In this document: one piece after another, positions 57,490-64,000 of the stretch
How positions within the stretch are numbered: the first letter of the stretch is position 1
How the letters are laid out: every line of letters starts with the position of its first letter
Origin: Thermocrinis jamiesonii
GTDB taxonomy: Bacteria; Aquificota; Aquificia; Aquificales; Aquificaceae
Direction: 5' to 3'
Length of the DNA stretch: 64,000 nucleotides
Assembly (NCBI RefSeq): GCF_000702425.1
Contig: NZ_JNIE01000005.1
Location: 1-64,000, forward strand
The notes under the pieces: model-generated
What the model was told of the DNA's origin: nothing
What the model saw: the letters and a program-made list of their open reading frames with translations, nothing else
Database searches by the model: none
Translations under genes and position numbers: made by a program

Positions 57490-58991
57490 AGGACAAGGTA
57501 AAGTATGGGAATGCTTCCAACAAGAGCCCAAAAACCAGAGCTGAAAAATGTTTTCTCAAAGCCATCGGAAAGGGCATAAAGAGCTTGGATAGACTGAAGG
57601 GTGTAAAGGGCTTTCTCAGGAGGCATGTTCCCCCACTCTTGCATGAGCCAAAGAAGGCTTTCAGCGGTGCTGATGTTTTGGAGTTCCACCATTCTTTCAT
57701 AACTCTCTGCTGTAGATCTTTGCAAATCGTTGGTGGCCAGCGCAGTTCCAAAGGAGCCACCCACAAACCTGATGTAGTGCATAAGGCTAACCCCAAGGGT
57801 AGTCTTTTCTCCCAAGTTCTTCAGTGCCAAGTTGGTGATGGGGGCAAAGAAAAAACCCATGCCAAGTCCAAGTATTGTCAAAAGCCATGCTGCGGTCCAA
57901 GAGGGAGTGTAGTAATTAAAGTCCTTAAGGATGAGGAAGATAAAAGATATATAAATTACGCTTGCTATGAGCAAAGGGGCAGTGCTTGACTTTTTGTCGC
58001 TTATAAACCCTGCTATAGGGGAGAAAAAGCCCACAGCCAAAGCTAACGGAAGTATATGAAGTCCTGCCTGAAAAGTAGTAAGACCCTTGAGCTTTTCAAA
58101 GTAAAGGGGAAGAAGATAAAAAACCTGATACATAGAAAAGCCAAGCACAAAGCAATATACCCACAGAGCTATAACAAACTCCTTAATCCTAAAGATAGAG
58201 TAATCCAACAGTTTTTGCTTTGAAAAGATCTCAGAGTAGGCAAAGAGCAAAAAGCTTGCTATAGACAGAAATGTTAGGTATCCTATCATTTCAGAGGCAA
58301 ACCATCCCATCTGTTGGCCCTTAGAAAGAACGATGAGCAAAGACACCGTGCCTACAGATAAGAAAAAGAAAGACAGAAAGTTCAGGCGGAATGTATGAGA
58401 AGGTTTATACTCTGGCAAGAAAAAGAGAGCTCCTAAAAAGTTCAGAATTCCTATGGGAATGTTTATGTAAAAGATCCACCGCCAGTCTATGTGCTCCGCA
58501 ATCCAACCGCCTAAGGTAGGACCAAGGGCAGGTGCAAAGCTCACACCAAGCCCGTATATGCCCATAGCCAAACCCCTCTTTTCCGGCGCATAGGCAGAGA
58601 ATAGCATAGCTTCCGCACTTACCACTATCAAAGATTCTCCAAAGCCCTGAAAGACTCTTGCAGTTATCATCCACTCTAAGTTTTGTGCGTTGCCCGCAAA
58701 GAGAGAAGAGACAGTAAATAGAAAAATGCCCGCTATAAACACCCTCTTTAATCCTATTTTTGTTTCCAACCACTCCACCAGCATTATGGCAGTAGCTGCA
58801 GATGTCATGTAGGCGGTTATAACCCACTGCACACCGTATAGATCTGTAGAAAGAGGCGCTATCATTTTGGGAACTACTATATCCACGATGGTCGTGTCTA
58901 AGATAGCCATAAAAACTCCAACCATCAACGAGATCGTCAGAAAAACCCTTTGGCTTGTGCTAAGCGTTTGGTAAAAAGCCTCCTTTTCCAT
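57444..58991 (-). CDS. emrB: EmrB/QacA-type MFS drug exporter (DHA2, 14 spans)
   Basis: 515 residues. LDTTIVDIVVPKM, QWVITAYM, GWIAEHIDWRWIFYINIPIG and an MFS motif A-like EWLETKIGLKRVF are DHA2 signatures. ATG 58991 makes a TGATG with emrA, preferred over GTG one codon earlier. Works with the HlyD-type EmrA and TolC upstream. Confidence 0.93.
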   Translation of the reverse strand: MEKEAFYQTLSTSQRVFLTISLMVGVFMAILDTTIVDIVVPKMIAPLSTDLYGVQWVITAYMTSAATAIMLVEWLETKIGLKRVFIAGIFLFTVSSLFAGNAQNLEWMITARVFQGFGESLIVVSAEAMLFSAYAPEKRGLAMGIYGLGVSFAPALGPTLGGWIAEHIDWRWIFYINIPIGILNFLGALFFLPEYKPSHTFRLNFLSFFFLSVGTVSLLIVLSKGQQMGWFASEMIGYLTFLSIASFLLFAYSEIFSKQKLLDYSIFRIKEFVIALWVYCFVLGFSMYQVFYLLPLYFEKLKGLTTFQAGLHILPLALAVGFFSPIAGFISDKKSSTAPLLIASVIYISFIFLILKDFNYYTPSWTAAWLLTILGLGMGFFFAPITNLALKNLGEKTTLGVSLMHYIRFVGGSFGTALATNDLQRSTAESYERMVELQNISTAESLLWLMQEWGNMPPEKALYTLQSIQALYALSDGFEKTFFSSGFWALVGSIPILYLVLHSTKSRKLSIKERA

Positions 58992-60112
58992 CACTCTCTC
59001 TTGATCTCCACCCTGCCACCCATACCTACCCTCAGCATGTCTTTATCTTTGTCCTTGAGCTTTATCTTTACTGGAATTCTTTGCACCACTTTGGTAAATT
59101 CCCCTGCGGATACGTCCCTTGGAGCCAAGGCAAAGGTGGCGGCAGATGCGGGACTTATTTCCTGGACCTCACCCTCAAAGACTATGTCAGGGTAGGCATC
59201 CAATCTCACGTAAGCTTTGTTGCCCTTTTTAATCCCTTTTAGTTTTGTTTCCTCCAATAGAACCTCCACATAAAGAGTTTCTGGATTTATCAGACTAAAG
59301 GCAGGCTGACCAGCCCTTACCACGTCCCCCACGTTTATAAATCTCTTGGCTATGTATCCACTGAATGGTGCTTCAAGGTGTGTATATTCCAAGTTTCGCA
59401 GAGCATTTTCTTTTTGTTTTTCCAAAGCCATTATTTCATGTTTTAAGGCTTCAACCTGCTTTTCCAACTCCGCTATCCTTGAAAGGGACACCTTTGCCAT
59501 ATCAACCCCAACTAAGGACCTTTTATAAGCCAACCTAAGCTCTTCTATGCTCTTTTGAAGAGCTTTTTTCCTTTCCAACATAGCCAAGTAGTTAGTATCC
59601 ACTTCCTCATACCTTCTTTTGGATATAAGACCTTTGTCCAACAGATCCTTTAGCCTTTCTCTGTCTTTTCTGAGGAGTTCAATCTGCGCTTCCAAGTCGC
59701 CCATCTGAGCTAAAAGGGCTTCTTCTTTCTTAAGGAGCTCTTGGGATGCCAAAACGGAATTTTCCAAATTTAGCCTAAGTTCCTTTGACATTCTGTTTAT
59801 CTGGGCCTGCAGAGCCTCTTTTTGAGCTCTTAAGGAATTTATCTTACTTTCTAAGGCATCCACCTGAAGCCTATAGTCTTCCGGTTCTATCTTTGCCAAA
59901 ACCTCCCCTTTTTCTACCCAATCCCCCAAGTCTTTGTTGATTTCTACCACCTTGCCACTAACCTGAAAGGAAAGGGTTGCCATCTGCTCCGCTTTTACAA
60001 AAACCGCATCGCTAACCGCATAGTCCATCCGATGTTTTATCCACTTTACCGCATACACCAAAAAGACAAAGCTTATTAAACCAATCAGAATTAAACCCGC
60101 ATACTTTTTCAT
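58991..60112 (-). CDS. emrA: HlyD/EmrA-family membrane fusion protein
   Basis: 373 residues. One membrane span (about 5-23), lipoyl half-sites (ATLSFQVSGKVVEINKDLGD; LEAPFSGYIAKRFINVGD), very long coiled-coil hairpin (about 70-255) and beta-barrel. ATG 60112, 1 nt after the tolC stop, is preferred over TTG 60136. Bridges EmrB and TolC across the periplasm. Confidence 0.92.
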   Translation of the reverse strand: MKKYAGLILIGLISFVFLVYAVKWIKHRMDYAVSDAVFVKAEQMATLSFQVSGKVVEINKDLGDWVEKGEVLAKIEPEDYRLQVDALESKINSLRAQKEALQAQINRMSKELRLNLENSVLASQELLKKEEALLAQMGDLEAQIELLRKDRERLKDLLDKGLISKRRYEEVDTNYLAMLERKKALQKSIEELRLAYKRSLVGVDMAKVSLSRIAELEKQVEALKHEIMALEKQKENALRNLEYTHLEAPFSGYIAKRFINVGDVVRAGQPAFSLINPETLYVEVLLEETKLKGIKKGNKAYVRLDAYPDIVFEGEVQEISPASAATFALAPRDVSAGEFTKVVQRIPVKIKLKDKDKDMLRVGMGGRVEIKRE

Positions 60113-60113
60113 C

Positions 60114-61376
60114 TTACTTTTCCAAACCAGAAACAAATAGTAGAGTATAATAAGCCTTTAGCAGTTGATAATAAGAAACTATCTTATCAACCCTCGCTTT
60201 TGTAAGACTGGCTTCGGCTTCTAAAAGCTCCCTTTGGCTTATAAGTTGGTTCAGATACTGCTCCTTTGAAAGCTCAAAGAACTTTTCCGCAAAGGCTAAG
60301 GCCTCTTCAGAAACTCTTAAGTTGTCCTTTGAAGTCAGCAGGTCCTCGTAGGCTTTTTTAACCTCTAAAACCACTTTTTGGAGAAGATCCTCGTATTCCC
60401 TTTGTGCCTTCAGCTCCATGTAGCCTGCAGACATTTCTTGATAGTAAGGCTTTATACCCTGGAAGCTTAGGTTCAAGCCTGCAGAAAAGCTAAAAATACC
60501 CTTAGGTCTGATGGCTGGGTTTTGGTCTGTGTAAGTGTAAGATGCTTCAAAAAAGAGCTTTGGAAAGAACCCGCTTCTTGCCAGTTTCTTTTGAGCTTTA
60601 AAAATGTCTATTCTTTCCCTTTGGGCCTTCAGAATGTTTCTATCTCTTACGTAAAGAAGATAATAGTCCAAAGGCTTTAACTCTACGTTTGATTTTGGCT
60701 CTTCAAGGTCTGTAAGTTCTTCTTCTGGCAAACCAGAAATTCTGGAAAGATTGGCCAACGCCAATCTATAGTTTCCTTCTGCCTTTCTCAGCTCTCTTTC
60801 TACCTCTGCCAGCCTAACCCTTGCCTGCAAAACATCCGTTATGGCTACCAATCCCTTCTCGTAAAAAGCCTGAGCGGTATTTAACTGAAGTTCTACAACT
60901 TCCCTTTGCTTTCTTATAGTTTCCAAAACCGCCTTTGCAGACAGCGTGTCCAAGTAGGCATGTATCACTTCCAGCCTTAGACTTCCAAGTTTTTCCTCGT
61001 AGAGGAGTTGCTTTACTTTTAGTTCCAAAGCAGAGCTTTCCACTATACCTGCCCTTGTTCCTCCGTCAAAGAGCACATACCTTATCCCTCCCTGAAATAG
61101 GCTATAACTTTGTTTTGAGCTTTTTACCTCTAAACCAAAGGGTACGCTTAGACTTTGCTCTTGGGAGCTGTAGCTTAACCTGTAGTTTATGAAAAATTCC
61201 GGAAGATAGAGCTGTTTTTGGGCATTTAAAGAGGCATTTGTGGAAAGGATTTCCTGTCTTAGAGCTTCAAGTTCTTGATTTCTCTCTATGGCTTTCTCAA
61301 GCACGTAATCTAAGGACTTTCCAAAAGAGGCTGTAAGCATGACGAGAATGAAAAATAAAACCTGGTGATTCCTCAT
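60114..61376 (-). CDS. tolC: TolC-family outer-membrane efflux protein
   Basis: 420 residues with a signal peptide (VLFFILVMLTASFGKS) and two OEP repeats (PF02321) of long helices, e.g. ITDVLQARVRLAEVERELRKAE. First gene of tolC-emrA-emrB. A GAGGTGG site precedes the ATG. Confidence 0.92.
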   Translation of the reverse strand: MRNHQVLFFILVMLTASFGKSLDYVLEKAIERNQELEALRQEILSTNASLNAQKQLYLPEFFINYRLSYSSQEQSLSVPFGLEVKSSKQSYSLFQGGIRYVLFDGGTRAGIVESSALELKVKQLLYEEKLGSLRLEVIHAYLDTLSAKAVLETIRKQREVVELQLNTAQAFYEKGLVAITDVLQARVRLAEVERELRKAEGNYRLALANLSRISGLPEEELTDLEEPKSNVELKPLDYYLLYVRDRNILKAQRERIDIFKAQKKLARSGFFPKLFFEASYTYTDQNPAIRPKGIFSFSAGLNLSFQGIKPYYQEMSAGYMELKAQREYEDLLQKVVLEVKKAYEDLLTSKDNLRVSEEALAFAEKFFELSKEQYLNQLISQRELLEAEASLTKARVDKIVSYYQLLKAYYTLLFVSGLEK

Positions 61377-61415
61377 TTTATTCCACCTCAGTATAAATAC
61401 ACCATCTTTATCGTC

Positions 61416-61438
61416 TATAAAATATTTTAAATAGGAGG
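61416..61438 (+). promoter_or_regulatory. Putative -10 and ribosome site of the photolyase gene
   Basis: TATAAA (61416-61421) and AGGAGG (61433-61438), 5 nt before ATG 61444. No clear -35. Confidence 0.4.
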
Positions 61439-61443
61439 AAAGA

Positions 61444-62832
61444 ATGGAATTTGATCATGATTTAGCATTTAGAAATAGAATAAAACTAATAAATGATAAA
61501 ACTATCGATAGAACTAAGAAGTACATTATTTATTGGATGGCCCATAGCCATAGAGCTAATTTCAATCATGGTCTTGAATTTGCTATAGAGTTATCAAATA
61601 AAATTAAAAAACCTCTTTTAGTTTACTTTCCAATAACAGATAGATACAAGTTTTCTAACATAAGATATTACAAATTTATGTTAGATGGTGTGTTAGAAGC
61701 AAAAAAATTTATAGAAGATAGAGGTATAAGGTTCGTTATAGAAAAAGTAGAAGATGTACAGCAAAGAGTTATAGAGCTATCAAAAGACTCTGCTGCTTTG
61801 ATTACAGATAAACCTTATCTAAAATATTTTAGAAAGCTTCAAAAAAATATAGCAGATAGCTTAGAAATACCAGTCTTTCAAGTAGAGTCTGACGTGTGCG
61901 TTCCTGTAGAAATCGTATCCTACAAGCAAGAATTGTATGCATTTAACTTTAGACGTAAAATCTATAGCCTTTTAAGCTCGTATTTGATCCCACTAAGTGC
62001 AAGAGAACCGAAAATAAAATCTATTAATTTTGATTTTAAAGTAAATGAATTAACTTTGAAAGACTCTTTAGAGATTATAGATAAACTTAGTATAGATAAA
62101 AGCGTGAGTTTGTCACCCTTTGTAGGTGGTTACACTCAAGCAAAAAGATTTTTGAAAGAGTTCATAGAAAATAAGCTTTTTAAATACAAAGAATATAGAT
62201 CTCATCCAGAACTTGACTATCAATCAAATCTTAGCCCCTACCTACACTTTGGTCAGATTTCTCCGGTAGAAATTGTTTTAGAAATACTTTCAAACTACAA
62301 ACATGTTGATGATAATATAAACAGCTTTTTCAACGAATTGATAGTTTGGAGAGAGCTTGCAAGGAACTTCTGCTACTACAATCCAAACTACAACCAGTAC
62401 GAAGGTATTCCAGATTGGGCTAAAAAAACATTAGAAGAACATAAAAATGACAAAAGAGAGTATGTGTACACATTGGAAGAATTTGAAAATGCAAAAACTC
62501 ACGATGAATACTGGAATGCTGCACAATTAGAGCTTTTAAAAACTGGAAAGATGCATAACTACATGAGAATGTATTGGTGTAAAAAAATCATTGAATGGAC
62601 AGAAGATCCAAAACAAGCTTTTGATATAGCGTGCTATCTTAATGATAAATACGAGCTTGACGGAAGAGATCCAAATAGTTACGCTGGAATATCTTGGTGT
62701 TTTGGAACCTATGACAGACCCTGGAAAGAAAGAAAAATCTTTGGGAAAATTAGATATATGAGTGCATCAGGCTTAGAATCTAAGTTTGATATAAAAAAAT
62801 ATGTTGAAAAAGTAAAAAGAATAAAAATTTGA
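61444..62832 (+). CDS. phr: Class II CPD photolyase
   Basis: 462 residues. IIYWMAHSHRANFNHGLEFA (20 residues) opens the photolyase domain; FFNELIVWRELARNFCYYNP, GKMHNYMRMYWCKKIIEW and GRDPNSYAGISWCFGTYDRPW (in parts) are class II FAD/DNA-binding signatures. Repairs UV pyrimidine dimers with light. Codons are markedly A/T-rich (AAA, TTA, ATA, AAT) compared with neighbours, and it stands alone between two tolC genes: likely acquired. Confidence 0.95.
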   Translation: MEFDHDLAFRNRIKLINDKTIDRTKKYIIYWMAHSHRANFNHGLEFAIELSNKIKKPLLVYFPITDRYKFSNIRYYKFMLDGVLEAKKFIEDRGIRFVIEKVEDVQQRVIELSKDSAALITDKPYLKYFRKLQKNIADSLEIPVFQVESDVCVPVEIVSYKQELYAFNFRRKIYSLLSSYLIPLSAREPKIKSINFDFKVNELTLKDSLEIIDKLSIDKSVSLSPFVGGYTQAKRFLKEFIENKLFKYKEYRSHPELDYQSNLSPYLHFGQISPVEIVLEILSNYKHVDDNINSFFNELIVWRELARNFCYYNPNYNQYEGIPDWAKKTLEEHKNDKREYVYTLEEFENAKTHDEYWNAAQLELLKTGKMHNYMRMYWCKKIIEWTEDPKQAFDIACYLNDKYELDGRDPNSYAGISWCFGTYDRPWKERKIFGKIRYMSASGLESKFDIKKYVEKVKRIKI

Positions 62833-62904
62833 GTGCTTGTAATGGTTTTGTGATGAAGAAGAGAAAGAGTAAGGTGGAATATTTTGAGCAATCACCTAAA
62901 ACCT

Positions 62905-64000
62905 TCATTTCACAAGCCTTTCTAAAAGAGCAAGTGTGGAATTTTGTTGATAGAGTAAAAAGTAATAGGTTGCAAGCAGATTGTTATAGTTTGCTCTGGA
63001 CTCAAGCATTTCCAACTGACTTGCTATTCCTAACCTGTATCTTTCGGTGGATAACCTCAAAGCCTCCTGAGCGGTTTCCAAGGAAGCTTTTACTGCGTTT
63101 ATCTGCGATGTTATGGAATTTAGGGAAATGAGAACTTTATTCAAAGTAGCTTTTAGGTTGTATTCTAACTGCAGGTGATTTTCTCTTTGCTTTAGCAGTT
63201 CAAGCTCAGCTAAGGATACATCTGCCTTTCTTGAAAATCCGTCAAAGAGCCTGTAGTTTAGGCTTATGCCAAAAGAATATCCGCTCAACCACTCTGTGTT
63301 TCCTCTTAGATCCTTTCTGCCCGTGAATGCTTGATAGGAGGCGGAAGCGCTGAGGGTTGGGTAATACTGAGCCTTTTTCAACTCTACATTTTTCTCAGCC
63401 AACTCCACAGCCTTTCTGGAAGCTCTTAGGGTAGAGTTCTTTTCCAAAAGGGCTTGAAATAGTTTCTCTTGGTCTAATTCTACTTGCCTCATCTCCAAAA
63501 TGCCCTCTGGGTCGGAGAGCTTTTCCAACCTTAGAAGGGACTTTAGTTCTTCCAGTGCCTGTAGGTATTCTCCTTTTGCCTGTTCCAACTGAGCCTTTGC
63601 TTGCTGAAGTTGGGACAATGCCCTTAGCAACTCAACTTTTGGCACAATCCCGGCGTTAAACTTTGCCTCCACGGTTTTGTAGTTTGCCTGCCAGTATTGA
63701 AGGTTTTCCTCATACAAGCTGATAAGTGTTTTTCTATACAGCAGGGCGTAAAAAAGGTCCTTTACCTCATACTCTAAGGTTCTTTCCACATCTTCCTTTA
63801 GAAGGATCTGAAGCTCCCTTTGAATGTTGGCTGACTTTATAAGCTCAAAGATTGTCTTGTCAAAAACGGTTTGATTTATCTGAAACACCGCTGTGTGCCT
63901 GTTGTTAGGTGTAGCACCAAGAGCTAAATCCTGACCTAAGTAGTTGTAGCTATACGAAAGGCTAACCTGAGGTAAAATATTAGCCTTGGCCTTTCTTAAC
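62905..64000 (-). CDS. TolC-family outer-membrane efflux protein, 5' end outside window
   Basis: At least 365 residues remain. The frame is open to the right edge, reading ANILPQVSLSYSYNY and HTAVFQINQTVFDK, typical of an OEP first strand, so the GTG at 63888 is internal and not the start. Second OEP repeat: KKAQYYPTLSASASYQ, LNYRLFDGFSRKADV. Different from the TolC at 60114. 72 nt without features separate it from the photolyase. Confidence 0.88.
   Translation of the reverse strand, partial: LRKAKANILPQVSLSYSYNYLGQDLALGATPNNRHTAVFQINQTVFDKTIFELIKSANIQRELQILLKEDVERTLEYEVKDLFYALLYRKTLISLYEENLQYWQANYKTVEAKFNAGIVPKVELLRALSQLQQAKAQLEQAKGEYLQALEELKSLLRLEKLSDPEGILEMRQVELDQEKLFQALLEKNSTLRASRKAVELAEKNVELKKAQYYPTLSASASYQAFTGRKDLRGNTEWLSGYSFGISLNYRLFDGFSRKADVSLAELELLKQRENHLQLEYNLKATLNKVLISLNSITSQINAVKASLETAQEALRLSTERYRLGIASQLEMLESRANYNNLLATYYFLLYQQNSTLALLERLVK

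Noticed and set aside
57486-57989. 167-codon frame opposite emrB
   Set aside because: Antisense shadow of a well-supported transporter gene.
62829-63131. Open frame on the plus strand at the photolyase end
   Set aside because: Mostly antisense to the second tolC gene, no family resemblance, no ribosome site.

Overview
The window looks like a chromosomal segment of a thermophilic chemolithotroph of the Aquificales (Aquifex/Hydrogenobacter/Thermocrinis-like). This rests on very tight gene packing with ATGA, GTGA and TGATG overlaps on both strands, Glu/Lys-rich proteins, and an Aquificales-style mix of scattered housekeeping genes. Species assignment is inference. No rRNA, CRISPR array or prophage was seen.

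Layout. 1-966: a tnpB-type (IS200/IS605) gene running off the left edge, interrupted by an in-frame TAG. 1068-8170: tRNA-Ser, a 2Fe-2S ferredoxin, a nitroreductase, serS with a flavin-reductase-like gene, hisB, two SPOR-domain envelope proteins and argS. 8009-13323: aspS-mazG, queH with a long C-terminal extension, pepA and tRNA-His. 13345-17155: a two-gene operon of a membrane coiled-coil protein and a large SF1 helicase-nuclease, the best candidate here for an undescribed (possibly defence) system. 17362-22446: trpB-comEC facing dprA-proS. 22473-26485: the cell-shape cluster mreB-mreC-mreD-pbp2. 26501-33261: a polyamine-type decarboxylase, malQ, an LptF/G-like permease, a TPR protein, a double UspA and an IMPase. 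33435-37033: arsR-trxA-trxB-PilZ, divergent from ppx/gppA, with an in-frame TGA inside the PilZ domain. 37030-42847: dnaJ-hspR-khtT-khtU, rho and mnmE, followed by two tRNA-Arg genes. 43040-51603: a phosphohexomutase, dienelactone hydrolase, cstA, RNase G, bamD, rsfS, a fused LapA-LapB and flgG. 51603-57489: a haem-type GGDEF protein, rsmE, HU, tRNA-Gly, a degenerate-GGDEF/EAL protein and a COG1313 radical SAM protein. 57444-64000: the tolC-emrA-emrB efflux operon, an A+T-rich class II photolyase that looks acquired, and a second tolC running off the right edge.

How the genes work together. Several themes recur. Translation: four aminoacyl-tRNA synthetases, five tRNAs, MnmE, QueH, RsmE, RsfS and RNase G. 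Envelope building: MreBCD/PBP2, BamD, LapAB, LptF/G-like, SPOR proteins and two TolC systems. Cyclic-di-GMP: one synthase, one predicted phosphodiesterase and one broken PilZ receptor, beside a lone flgG. Redox and stress: thioredoxin with an ArsR regulator, and HspR/DnaJ coupled to a KhtTU-type K+/H+ antiporter. Natural transformation: ComEC and DprA, converging on each other.

Promoters are readable in many gaps as TATAAT-like boxes only 7-10 nt before the start codon. Many mRNAs may therefore be leaderless or nearly so, and three divergent pairs share one palindromic -10 box.
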